Shown here piece by piece: positions 14,450 through 22,543 of a stretch of DNA of 51,823 bases. This stretch comes from Leucobacter sp. UBA1945. GTDB taxonomy: Bacteria > Actinomycetota > Actinomycetes > Actinomycetales > Microbacteriaceae. Positions within the stretch are counted from its first letter, which is position 1; each line of letters opens with the position of its first letter. The stretch covers positions 1 to 51,823 of the forward strand of contig DDEV01000009.1 of the NCBI GenBank assembly GCA_002336855.1, given 5' to 3'. Below the pieces are notes generated by a model that was not told where the DNA came from, did not search any database, and saw nothing but the letters and a program-made list of their open reading frames with translations. The position numbers and the translations under genes are program-made.

Positions 14450-17182
14450 TTGTCACATCGCTCTCGGCCTTCACGCTGGCACCGAATTCTACTTTCGGCA
14501 TGCCTCGCGGTAGCGGCAGCCATAACGCCGATTGCCGCGATTGCTCCGGCAGCCCAAGCAGCCCCCGTCGTTGGATTTAATGCGGGAAACATTATTGATG
14601 ATTCCCTCTTTTACAACGGCAACGCTATGTCGACAGCCGAGATCCAGACGTTCCTGAACTCCAAGCTGTCGGCGTGCAAGATCGGCACGCCTGGCTACAT
14701 GCCAGGTGACCTGTCGCCGAGTGGCTCCGGGAACATCATTGCGAGCAACTGCCTCAAAGACTTTCGGCAAACGACCACCAGCCAGCCGGGTGACGCCTAC
14801 TGCGCGGCATATGCGGGGGCAGTGAACGAGACTTCGGCGCAGATTATTGCAAAGGTCGGGCAAGCGTGTGGCATTAGCCAGAAAGTGCTGCTGGTTATGC
14901 TCGAGAAAGAGCAGAGCCTGATTACTGATTCGTGGCCGGTCACGCGACAGTACAACTACGCTCTCGGAATGAATTGCCCCGATAGTGGGCCGAATGGTTC
15001 GGCTAACTGTGACGCCGCAAGTGCAGGCTTCTCGAAACAGCTCTACCTCGGCGCCCGTCAGTTGAAGGTTTATAAAGGCAACCCAAATTCGTTCAATTAC
15101 AAACCGTTTCAGTACAACAACATTCAGTGGCACCCAAACTCCGGCTGTGGCACCTCGTCGGTGTATATCGAGAACTGGGCGACTGCTGCGTTGTACATTT
15201 ACACGCCATACCGCCCAAACCAGGCGGCGCTGAACGCTGGTTGGGGCACAGGCGACGGATGCTCAAGCTATGGCAATCGAAACTTCTTCCTTTTCTATAC
15301 ATCTTGGTTCGGGGACACTCATGGCTATGAAGTAAGGGGAGATATCGCCGCCTATTGGAATGCACGAGGCGGGAGCGGAAGCGTATTTGGATACCCGACA
15401 GGGGCATCCACGTTCTACACCACTCGTTTCGCTGGCGGGCTTTGGCTGCAGTACTTCTCGGGCGGCATTATTACGACTGAGATGAATACTGGCAAAACCG
15501 TCGGTATTCCCTTCGGCCAGGTTTTTAGTTACTACAACCTCGAGGCCGGTGGCATCTTTGGGGCGCTCGGGGCGCCGGTTGCCGAGCCCAGTTACTACTC
15601 GGCGAGCGGAGGAGCCACACTGCAATGGTTCCAGGGCGGTCTCATGGTCTCATCGAACGCGACAGGTAAGACCGCGAGTGTGGCATTCGGCCCGGTATAC
15701 GACCTTTACAATGACACCGCCGGCGGCATTTATGGTGTGCTCGGGTATCCGGTGAGCGGATTCACGCAGTACACCGGCGGTAAGCTGCAGAGCTTTCAGC
15801 GTGGCGTAATTGCACAGGCTGCCGGCGCGCAGAAGCCGGTATGGGTAGCGGGATCTATCTATGACTATTACAACGGGGTTGCGGGTGGGATCCGAGGCCG
15901 ACTTGGGTTCCCCCTGGCCGATGCAGTTGCATTGTCAAGCGGCGCCATATCGCAGGAGTTTGCAGGTGGGTTTCTCGTGCAGACCGTCACGGGAGAGATC
16001 GCCGAGATCTCGGGGCCGATTCTGGTCGAGTATCGTCGGGCTGAGCGCGAAAGTACTCCGCTCGGTGCTCCCGTCGGAAGCAAGATCACTCTCACCGAAG
16101 ACGGGGGTGCCGATCTGCTCCAATTCGAGAATGGGGTGGTAGTTACTGAAAAGCGCTCAGGCGTAACCTCAGCAGTCTTCGGCAGCATCTTCGAGCACTA
16201 TAACGGCGTACTCGGTGGCGTAAGGGGGGCCTATGGGTACCCCACAGCTAGTGTTGCAAAATACTCGGTAAATGGTGGTGGGTCTCTGCAACTGTTCCGC
16301 GGTGGAATTGTTTTTGTTTCGGACAAGGCTGAAAGCGTTGCTGGAATGCGCTTCGACAGCCAGATCTATAAGCGCTACAACGGCACAGAAGGTGGCATCT
16401 ACGGTTGGCTCGGATATCCGGTGCAAGACGAGGTGGTGCAACTGGATGGCAGCAAGTCACAGAAGTTCCAGGGTGGAACCATCTTTGTTACTTCAAGCGG
16501 CGCAGTGACAGCGCTAAGCGACGCAACCGCGGCAATATACCAGGCGCGCGGCGGCGTGGAGGGCCCGCTCGGCGTGCAGCAGGGACAGCCCATGCGATAC
16601 TCAGCCGGCTCGGGTGCACTGCTGACCTTCTTTGCCGGAGGCATTATCACGCAAGAGTCGCAGACCGGTACTGCGGCGTCGCTTCTCTACAGCGATCCAC
16701 TATTCGTGTACTACAACACACGTGTCGGTGGCATCTACGGCAAGCTTGGCTACCCCATGAGTGAGTCCTTGAATGATTCATCAGGCGCACTCGCCCAGAG
16801 CTACCAAACGGGTGTACTGCGAAAATCTCCTGATGGGCGTGTGTTCGAGTTCACTCAAGAAAGTTGGAGCGCATATCTCGCGAGCGGCGCGGAATCGGGA
16901 GTGCTCGGCACCGTAGCAGACCATAGCTACTCATATTCGGCAAATGGTGGCGGCAGGGTGCAGTTCTTCAAGAACGGATTGATTACAGTCGAGAACAAGA
17001 CAGGCAGTACTGCGGTCCTGCCGCATGGGCCGATCTACGACTACTACAACAATGTCGTTGGGGGAATCTACGGGTCGTTGGGATACCCCGTTACGAACCA
17101 GACCACGACAAACGGGACCATAGTGCAGCGGTTCCAAAACGGTACGTTGACCTACGATGGAACGAAGGTTACCCGCTCGTAG
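14450..17182 (+). CDS. Secreted LGFP-repeat protein with N-terminal hemagglutinin-like domain
   Basis: The 910-residue secreted protein begins with a Sec signal peptide: basic RPSRWHR, a hydrophobic core and a likely AQA cleavage site near residue 37. The first mature region (about 45-290) is the type often labelled hemagglutinin, with STAEIQTFLNSKL, a lysozyme-like VLLVMLEKEQSLIT helix and several Cys. The rest, about 300-905, is about eleven repeats of 50-55 residues centred on GGIYGxLGYP. Clear copies have GGIYGVLGYP, GGIRGRLGFP and GGIYGWLGYP; two (ESTPLGAP and ESGVLGTV) are degenerate. LGFP repeats occur in actinobacterial wall proteins and are thought to bind the wall. TTG at 14450 is preferred because AAGGGGAAG precedes it. 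ATG at 14420 is the alternative. GC is visibly lower than in the flanks. Confidence 0.85.
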   Translation: MSHRSRPSRWHRILLSACLAVAAAITPIAAIAPAAQAAPVVGFNAGNIIDDSLFYNGNAMSTAEIQTFLNSKLSACKIGTPGYMPGDLSPSGSGNIIASNCLKDFRQTTTSQPGDAYCAAYAGAVNETSAQIIAKVGQACGISQKVLLVMLEKEQSLITDSWPVTRQYNYALGMNCPDSGPNGSANCDAASAGFSKQLYLGARQLKVYKGNPNSFNYKPFQYNNIQWHPNSGCGTSSVYIENWATAALYIYTPYRPNQAALNAGWGTGDGCSSYGNRNFFLFYTSWFGDTHGYEVRGDIAAYWNARGGSGSVFGYPTGASTFYTTRFAGGLWLQYFSGGIITTEMNTGKTVGIPFGQVFSYYNLEAGGIFGALGAPVAEPSYYSASGGATLQWFQGGLMVSSNATGKTASVAFGPVYDLYNDTAGGIYGVLGYPVSGFTQYTGGKLQSFQRGVIAQAAGAQKPVWVAGSIYDYYNGVAGGIRGRLGFPLADAVALSSGAISQEFAGGFLVQTVTGEIAEISGPILVEYRRAERESTPLGAPVGSKITLTEDGGADLLQFENGVVVTEKRSGVTSAVFGSIFEHYNGVLGGVRGAYGYPTASVAKYSVNGGGSLQLFRGGIVFVSDKAESVAGMRFDSQIYKRYNGTEGGIYGWLGYPVQDEVVQLDGSKSQKFQGGTIFVTSSGAVTALSDATAAIYQARGGVEGPLGVQQGQPMRYSAGSGALLTFFAGGIITQESQTGTAASLLYSDPLFVYYNTRVGGIYGKLGYPMSESLNDSSGALAQSYQTGVLRKSPDGRVFEFTQESWSAYLASGAESGVLGTVADHSYSYSANGGGRVQFFKNGLITVENKTGSTAVLPHGPIYDYYNNVVGGIYGSLGYPVTNQTTTNGTIVQRFQNGTLTYDGTKVTRS

Positions 17183-17633
17183 TCATTTCAGACGATCTGC
17201 CGGTGTCCCCCGTAAATTTTTTCGCTCCGCCAAGTACAACCTTGGCGGGTACGCCGACAAGCAGACTAAAGGGGGGTGCTTTCGTGTGCTCTGTTACGAC
17301 TGCGCCGGCGGCAACAATCGAATGGTCACCGATGTCGCTGCCCATGAGAATTACGGCATTGGCCCCAACGTAAACGTGGTTCCCGATCCTTGTCGCTTTG
17401 CGTTCTATCGGCAACGATCCCTCGGAAACGCACCGGGCCACCGTCGAGTGAGTATAGATCTGGGTGCCCGCCGAAAGGTTGCATGACTTGCCGATGGTGA
17501 GGCCGCCGCTGCCGTCAATAACGCAGAACGCCCCGATCCAGCAGCCCTCGCCGATTTCTGGCTCTCCTACTAACCAAGCGTGCGGGTGGAACGGGTTTGC
17601 AGGAAGCCCGCCGTGCCCATCTTTATCGTTCAT
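17169..17633 (-). CDS. Left-handed beta-helix N-acetyltransferase (WbpD-like)
   Basis: The 154-residue hexapeptide-repeat protein has EIGEGCWIGAFCVIDGSGGLTIGKSCNLSAG, then a loop with the catalytic-type His in IYTHSTV. It continues with TRIGNHVYVGANAVILMGSDIGDHSIVAAGAVV and the family ending LLVGVPAKVV. Such enzymes acetylate amino groups on UDP-sugars (WbpD, WlbB) or acetylate O-antigens. The start is ATG at 17633 with GGGAGAGAG just upstream. It is divergent from the epimerase gene across 122 bp, and its 3-prime end overlaps the LGFP gene by 14 nt in a tail-to-tail arrangement. It probably serves one of the aminotransferases encoded to the right (inference). Confidence 0.83.
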   Translation of the reverse strand: MNDKDGHGGLPANPFHPHAWLVGEPEIGEGCWIGAFCVIDGSGGLTIGKSCNLSAGTQIYTHSTVARCVSEGSLPIERKATRIGNHVYVGANAVILMGSDIGDHSIVAAGAVVTEHTKAPPFSLLVGVPAKVVLGGAKKFTGDTGRSSEMTTSG

Positions 17634-17656
17634 TCTCTCTCCCAGATCTTGCTGCG

Positions 17657-17687
17657 TTGTCGGCTCATCTCGCGCTGTTAGAATCTA
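17657..17687. promoter_or_regulatory. Bidirectional promoter with overlapping -10 elements
   Basis: On the plus strand TTGTCG (17657-17662), 16 nt and TAGAAT (17679-17684) form a promoter for the epimerase operon. The same core, TAGAATCTA, reads TAGATT on the minus strand (17682-17687) and could drive the acetyltransferase gene that begins at 17633. Confidence 0.5.
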
Positions 17688-17755
17688 CATTCGTACAGGC
17701 GGTCGAACCATGGCCGGGCAGTTGGAGCCAGTGTAACTTGGCGAGAGGAAGACGC

Positions 17756-18718
17756 GTGTCCATTCATTCACGGTCCGTATTGGTGACCGGCGGCGCTGGC
17801 TTTATCGGAAGCCACCTGGTTGATCGTTTGATCCAAGAAGGTGCGTCGAAGATTGTCGTTGTCGATAACTTCTTCCTTGGTAGCGAGCACAATCTGGACG
17901 ATGCTAAACGAGCCTTCCCGGATCTCGAGGTGATTCGCCTCGACGCTTCAAACCTCTCAGCAATGCAAGACGTGGTCACGGCCCATCAAATCGAGACCGT
18001 GTTCGACCTGGCAACGATCCCGTTGCCCACTTCCCTGACCTATCCGCACTTTACGATGCAGACGAACATTGGCATTACTAGCACCTTCTGTGAAATTGCG
18101 CGCCGTGGTCTCATCGAGCGTCTCGTGCACATGTCTAGTTCCGAGGCATACGGTTCGGGCCGTTATGTTCCGATGGATGAGGATCACCCGCATGATGCGT
18201 TGACTCCATATGCGGCTGCAAAGTCTGCGGAGGATCACATTTTGCGCTCGTTTGTGAGCACGTTTGGCATCGATGCGACGATTATTAGGCCTTTCAACAA
18301 CTACGGGCCTAGGCAGAACCCGGGCTCGTACGCGGGCATCATTCCGATCATTGTGCAGAAAGTGCGAGCCGGCGAGCCGATTCTGATTCATGGTGATGGC
18401 GAGCAGAGTCGCGACTTCACCTTTGTGAGAGACACAGCAGACTTCGCTGTCACAATTCATGACACCCCCGAATGCCGTGGTCAGGAGATCAACGTGGCGA
18501 CCGGCGTGGGTACCTCGATCAACACACTAGTCACTCGCATGCTCGAGATTATGGGCAAGCCGGATCACCCCATTGAGCATGTCGAGGAGCGGCCAGGCGA
18601 CGTTCGTCGCCATATGGCAGACGTTACGAAGCTCAGCGGTCTCGTTGGACGTCAGCCTGAGGTACTCAACGTGGACGCTCTCGCTGAGACCATCGAGTGG
18701 TACGAGAAGACTCTCTAA
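17756..18718 (+). CDS. NAD-dependent nucleotide-sugar epimerase/dehydratase (extended SDR)
   Basis: The 320-residue extended SDR enzyme acts on a nucleotide sugar in the cytosol. The NAD motif GGAGFIGSH is at about residues 10-18. The catalytic region is MSSSEAYGSG (about 126-135) and the Tyr-Lys pair is Y152 and K156 in YAAAKSAED. The Ser-Ser-Glu motif is the type seen in dehydratases such as LegB and in UXS/ArnA decarboxylases, more than in plain epimerases, so a 4-keto product is plausible. The next gene is an aminotransferase with a C4-type signature, which fits. The start is GTG at 17756 with AGAGGAAG upstream. The earlier in-frame sequence has no SDR character. The stop overlaps the next start (TAATG). 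Confidence 0.83.
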   Translation: MSIHSRSVLVTGGAGFIGSHLVDRLIQEGASKIVVVDNFFLGSEHNLDDAKRAFPDLEVIRLDASNLSAMQDVVTAHQIETVFDLATIPLPTSLTYPHFTMQTNIGITSTFCEIARRGLIERLVHMSSSEAYGSGRYVPMDEDHPHDALTPYAAAKSAEDHILRSFVSTFGIDATIIRPFNNYGPRQNPGSYAGIIPIIVQKVRAGEPILIHGDGEQSRDFTFVRDTADFAVTIHDTPECRGQEINVATGVGTSINTLVTRMLEIMGKPDHPIEHVEERPGDVRRHMADVTKLSGLVGRQPEVLNVDALAETIEWYEKTL

Positions 18719-19815
18719 TGCGTCTCAACGTTCCGCTTACGGGGGCCGAAGAGCTCGCGCTTGTCGAAGAGGTTCTCGAGTCTGGCTACCTGACACAAGG
18801 CCCGAAGGTCACGGAGTTCGAGCGGCTCGTGACTGAGTACGTTGGCACCGACCATGGTTTCGCGACGAGTTCTGCTACGACCGGTCTTCACATCGCGCTC
18901 CACGCGGCGGGTGTTCGCCCTGGTGACGAAGTGATCATTCCCGACTTTAGCTTTCCTGCAACCGCAAACGCTGTCATTCAGCAGGGGGCGATCCCTGTGT
19001 TCGTTGATATTGAACTCGAGACGTTCAATATCAACGCGAGCCTGATTGAGGCTGCAATCACTGAACGCACTCGTGCAATCATGCCTGTACATGCGTTTGG
19101 CTTGCCAGCAGACATGGACCCGATCAACGGGGTTGCCAAGAAATATAACCTGCCAGTGATCGAGGATGCAGCGTGCGCCCTCGGAGGTACCTACAAGGGA
19201 AGGCAGGCCGGGTCTCTTGGCACTGCTGGCGTTTTTTCCTTCCATCCACGCAAGATCATCACGACCGGTGAGGGTGGCCTCGTTACGACTTCAAACGAGG
19301 AGATCGCCGAGAAGATCAGCGTGCTGCGCACTCACGGTTCGGTTCGTGGGAGCCACTTCATGTCGTTCATCGACGCTGGTTACAACTATCGGCTGAGCGA
19401 CGTGCTCGGAGCGATTGGTGTGGCTCAAATGGCCAGGCTCGATGGCATCCTCGAACGCCGCCGGGAACTTGGTATCCACTACGCGCAAGAGCTGCGAGGG
19501 GTGGCCGGTGTTACCGCGCCAGTCGTGCCTGCAGAGACTCGCCACGCGTTTCAATCTTATGTCGTGCTACTTGACGAAGGTATCGATCGCAATGCGGTTA
19601 TCGACCGCATGCGTGAGCGCGACATTGAAACGACGCTAGGCACTTACTCGATGCATTTGCAGCCATATTTCAGCGAGCGGTTTGGTATCTCTGATGAACA
19701 GTTACCGATGGCTACGCGAGCCCACCACTCTGCACTGACGCTTCCGCTGTATCCTCAACTTACTGAAGATGATGTGCGTGCAGTTTGCAACACTCTCGCC
19801 GAGGTGCTTTCCTAG
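18718..19815 (+). CDS. DegT/DnrJ/EryC1/StrS-family sugar aminotransferase
   Basis: The 365-residue PLP enzyme transfers an amino group to a keto nucleotide sugar. It opens with LNVPLTGAEE and has SGYLTQGPKVTEFE, ATSSATTGLHIAL (phosphate-binding) and PVIEDAACALGG (the Asp that contacts the PLP ring). The Schiff-base lysine is about K179 in SFHPRKIITTGEGG. The GEGG after the lysine is typical of C4 aminotransferases such as ArnB, PseC and Per, whereas C3 enzymes usually show GDGGA. The ATG at 18718 overlaps the epimerase stop. The preceding enzyme may make its 4-keto substrate (inference). HisH follows after 33 nt. Confidence 0.88.
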   Translation: MRLNVPLTGAEELALVEEVLESGYLTQGPKVTEFERLVTEYVGTDHGFATSSATTGLHIALHAAGVRPGDEVIIPDFSFPATANAVIQQGAIPVFVDIELETFNINASLIEAAITERTRAIMPVHAFGLPADMDPINGVAKKYNLPVIEDAACALGGTYKGRQAGSLGTAGVFSFHPRKIITTGEGGLVTTSNEEIAEKISVLRTHGSVRGSHFMSFIDAGYNYRLSDVLGAIGVAQMARLDGILERRRELGIHYAQELRGVAGVTAPVVPAETRHAFQSYVVLLDEGIDRNAVIDRMRERDIETTLGTYSMHLQPYFSERFGISDEQLPMATRAHHSALTLPLYPQLTEDDVRAVCNTLAEVLS

Positions 19816-19848
19816 GTTCTTCTGCATACCCACTCGAAAGGTCAAGGT

Positions 19849-20472
19849 GTGAGTACCGTAACTGTCATCGACTACGGGGTGGGCAACATTGCCTCTATCG
19901 CGAACATGTTGAAGAAAACCGGCCATTCGGCCGTTCTTGCCAGTGATCACGAGCAAATTCGCAAAGCATCGAAGATTATCCTTCCCGGTGTGGGAGCGTT
20001 CGACTACGCTGCGGCAAAGCTCGATGCCACCGGCATGCGAGATCTTCTACGCGAACGCGCGTCGGCTGGCGTGCCGGTACTCGGGGTCTGTCTCGGAATG
20101 CAGTTGCTGCTCGATTCGAGTGATGAGGGAAAGCTAGCGGGCCTTGGTTTGATCCCTGGGGGATCGCACCGGTTTCCGTCTGAGGTCAACGGGGCTCGGC
20201 TTCGAGTGCCGCATATGGGATGGAACGCAATCGAGAGGACGGCTGAAGCGCGGCAAACACTGCCAAGCGTAGGGAACGGCGACCGGTTCTACTTCGTACA
20301 TTCGTTTTACGTGAAAACGGACGACCCGGCGCACGTCATGGCAACGACGGTGCACGGCGTGCGATTCGCCTCGATGATCCGTCGTGAAAATGTAACAGGC
20401 GTGCAGTTCCACCCTGAAAAGAGCCATCGGTACGGAATGCGACTGCTCTCCGACTTCGCTGAAATGGCATGA
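19849..20472 (+). CDS. HisH-type glutaminase subunit for sugar amidation
   Basis: The 207-residue class-I glutamine amidotransferase releases ammonia from glutamine and passes it to a HisF-type partner. The catalytic triad is visible: C81 in GVCLGMQLL, and H188 and E190 in FHPEKSH. The opening VIDYGVGNI and LPGVGAFDYA are typical HisH. No other histidine gene is nearby, and the next gene is a HisF-WbpG fusion. A role in sugar amidination, like the HisH2 of Pseudomonas O-antigen loci, is therefore far more likely than histidine synthesis. It starts at GTG 19849 after AAGGT and overlaps the next gene by 4 nt (ATGA). It is the only glutaminase gene seen in the window. Confidence 0.88.
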   Translation: MSTVTVIDYGVGNIASIANMLKKTGHSAVLASDHEQIRKASKIILPGVGAFDYAAAKLDATGMRDLLRERASAGVPVLGVCLGMQLLLDSSDEGKLAGLGLIPGGSHRFPSEVNGARLRVPHMGWNAIERTAEARQTLPSVGNGDRFYFVHSFYVKTDDPAHVMATTVHGVRFASMIRRENVTGVQFHPEKSHRYGMRLLSDFAEMA

Positions 20473-22457
20473 GCATGGGCTTGCTTCCTCGAGTTATCCC
20501 TGTACTGCTCCTTCAAGAGGATCGCTTCGTGAAGACGAGAAGCTTCGATGAGGCTGTCTATGTTGGCGATCCAGTAAACGTGCTGTCGATCTTCAACGAC
20601 TACGAAGTTGACGAGATGCTGCTGATCGACATTGAAGCTGCGAAACGCCGTTCGCCGATCCAGTTCGACCGCTTAGCTCACTACGCTGCTGAAGCCTTCG
20701 TGCCGCTCGCCTACGGTGGAGGCATAGATAGCCTTCAGGCCGCCGAGCGACTCATCCGAATCGGATACGAGAAGGTTCTTTTCAACACGGCTCTGATTGA
20801 GACCCCGGAAGTGGTTCGCGATGCGGTGCGCACGCTCGGCGCACAGGCTGTGATCGCCGGACTCGATATCGCGATGGTCGACGGCGAGCCACGGCCGGTG
20901 TTGAGATCCGCGACTTCAGAGGCCGGCATGAGTCTCGAGGATTGGTGCGAGCTTGTTAATGATGTAGGCGTCGGCGAGGTGCTCGTTACGGTCGTTGACC
21001 GTGAGGGTGGTCGGCAGGGCATCGCCACCGAATTGATTGCGAGCATCGTAGATTTGGTGCATGTACCGGTTATCGCCCACGGTGGTGCGGGAACCCGGCA
21101 ACACTTGGTTGAGGCGATTCGCTTGGGGGGAGCGCAGGCCGTTGCCGCGGGTAGCCAGTTTGTGATGCAGGGGGCCCGCGATAGTGTGCTCATCAATTAC
21201 CCGAGCAGATCCGAGCTGAGCCACTTGTTTGAGGCTGAAACTCAGGAAGCCGGCCAGTTCACACTCGCTGAGAACGTTGACGAGCGGTATGCGATTGCCG
21301 GTCGCGATCTCTCTCGGACCACAATGTGCGACCGTTGCCTTATTACCTCCGATGTGCCGGGAGCGCGGCTTGGCGAGAGCGCAGTGTGCTTCTATTGCGG
21401 CCTACACGATGAACTAGACGCTCAATACCCCATAGGTGAGGCGAGCACGGCCGCTCTTCAAGCTTTTGTCGAACGTCTCAAGCGAGAGGGCGTGGGCAAG
21501 AAGTATGACTGCATCATGGGGGTGAGCGGCGGTACAGACTCCTCCTACCTTGCGCATTTGCTCGTGAAGATGGGTGTGAGGCCGCTCGCGGTGCACTTTG
21601 ATAACACCTGGAACTCGCCGACAGCCACCTCAAACATCTACGCGGTGCTCGACAAGCTCGGGGTCGACCTGGAAACCTACGTCGTCGATAACAACGAGTA
21701 CGACGACATTTATCTCTCATTCTTGAAAGCCGGAGTGAAAGATATCGAGGCACCGACCGACATCGGCTTTATGGGGGTGCTTTACCGGGCCGCTGAAAAG
21801 CACGGCATCAAGCACATCGTCGAAGGGCATTCATTTCGAACCGAGGGCGTGTCTCCTATGGGTTGGCTCTATATGGATGGAGGCTACATCAAGTCTGTGC
21901 ATAAACGCTTCGGCCTGCTTCCGATGAAGACCTACCCAAACATGGACTTCAAGAGCTTTCTCAAGTGGTCGGCATTTAGTGGGATCGAACGCACGAGACC
22001 GCTTTACTGGGTTGACTACCACAAAGAAGACGCGAAACAGTTTCTTGCAGACGAGTATGGCTGGCAGTGGTACGGTGGTCATCACCTCGAGAACAGGTTC
22101 ACCGCGTTTTATCACACGTTCTTTTTGCCAAAACGGTTTCAGATCAACTTCAGACAAATTGAACTCTCGGCGCTCGTACGCTCGGGTCAGCTGGATCGCG
22201 CAGAGGCAAGGGATATGTTCTTCGCACCGCGCTACCCTGATCCGCAGCTCATCGCGATGGTCAAGAAGAGGCTGGGGCTCTCCGACGTGCAGTTCGACGA
22301 GTTTCTCACGATGCCGGTGAAGACCTACCGTGACTATCCCACATATAAACGCCGCTTTGAACTGCTGCAACCACTATTTTGGTTGCTGCTGCGCCTGAAC
22401 AGAGTGCCCAAGAGCTTCTACGAGAAATTCTGCAAGCCACAGCGGGTGACTCGCTGA
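20469..22457 (+). CDS. HisF-WbpG fusion: ammonia channel plus N-acetyl sugar amidotransferase
   Basis: A single 662-codon open frame joins two normally separate proteins. Residues 1 to about 250 are a HisF-type barrel: LPRVIPVLLLQEDRFVKT, YVGDPVNVLSIFN, AYGGGIDS, VVDREGGRQG and AHGGAGTRQHL. The Cys-Leu-Asp of true HisF is replaced by Val-Leu-Leu, as in sugar-amidation HisF2 proteins. A linker leads to a WbpG domain with a CxxC...CxxC zinc site (C287, C290, C307, C310), the ATP-pyrophosphatase loop SGGTDS (353-358) and the family segments LAVHFDNTWNS and HHLENRFTAFYH. WbpG-type enzymes adenylate an acetamido group and replace it with ammonia to give acetamidino. Fusing channel and synthetase should deliver ammonia directly. 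It starts at ATG 20469 or 20475. Confidence 0.88.
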   Translation: MSMGLLPRVIPVLLLQEDRFVKTRSFDEAVYVGDPVNVLSIFNDYEVDEMLLIDIEAAKRRSPIQFDRLAHYAAEAFVPLAYGGGIDSLQAAERLIRIGYEKVLFNTALIETPEVVRDAVRTLGAQAVIAGLDIAMVDGEPRPVLRSATSEAGMSLEDWCELVNDVGVGEVLVTVVDREGGRQGIATELIASIVDLVHVPVIAHGGAGTRQHLVEAIRLGGAQAVAAGSQFVMQGARDSVLINYPSRSELSHLFEAETQEAGQFTLAENVDERYAIAGRDLSRTTMCDRCLITSDVPGARLGESAVCFYCGLHDELDAQYPIGEASTAALQAFVERLKREGVGKKYDCIMGVSGGTDSSYLAHLLVKMGVRPLAVHFDNTWNSPTATSNIYAVLDKLGVDLETYVVDNNEYDDIYLSFLKAGVKDIEAPTDIGFMGVLYRAAEKHGIKHIVEGHSFRTEGVSPMGWLYMDGGYIKSVHKRFGLLPMKTYPNMDFKSFLKWSAFSGIERTRPLYWVDYHKEDAKQFLADEYGWQWYGGHHLENRFTAFYHTFFLPKRFQINFRQIELSALVRSGQLDRAEARDMFFAPRYPDPQLIAMVKKRLGLSDVQFDEFLTMPVKTYRDYPTYKRRFELLQPLFWLLLRLNRVPKSFYEKFCKPQRVTR

Positions 22458-22499
22458 GCTAGGGCTCCGCGGGCTCAAATGTCCACCAGTATTCTCAAG

Positions 22500-22505
22500 T
22501 AGTAT
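22500..22505 (+). promoter_or_regulatory. Weak candidate -10 (TAGTAT) before the second aminotransferase
   Basis: TAGTAT lies about 38 nt before the ATG at 22544 in the 86-nt gap after the fusion gene. No good -35 was seen, so the downstream genes may simply be read from the upstream operon. Confidence 0.25.
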
Positions 22506-22543
22506 CCGTAAGCAGCCTTATGTCGGCGATTGAAAGGTTTCGA

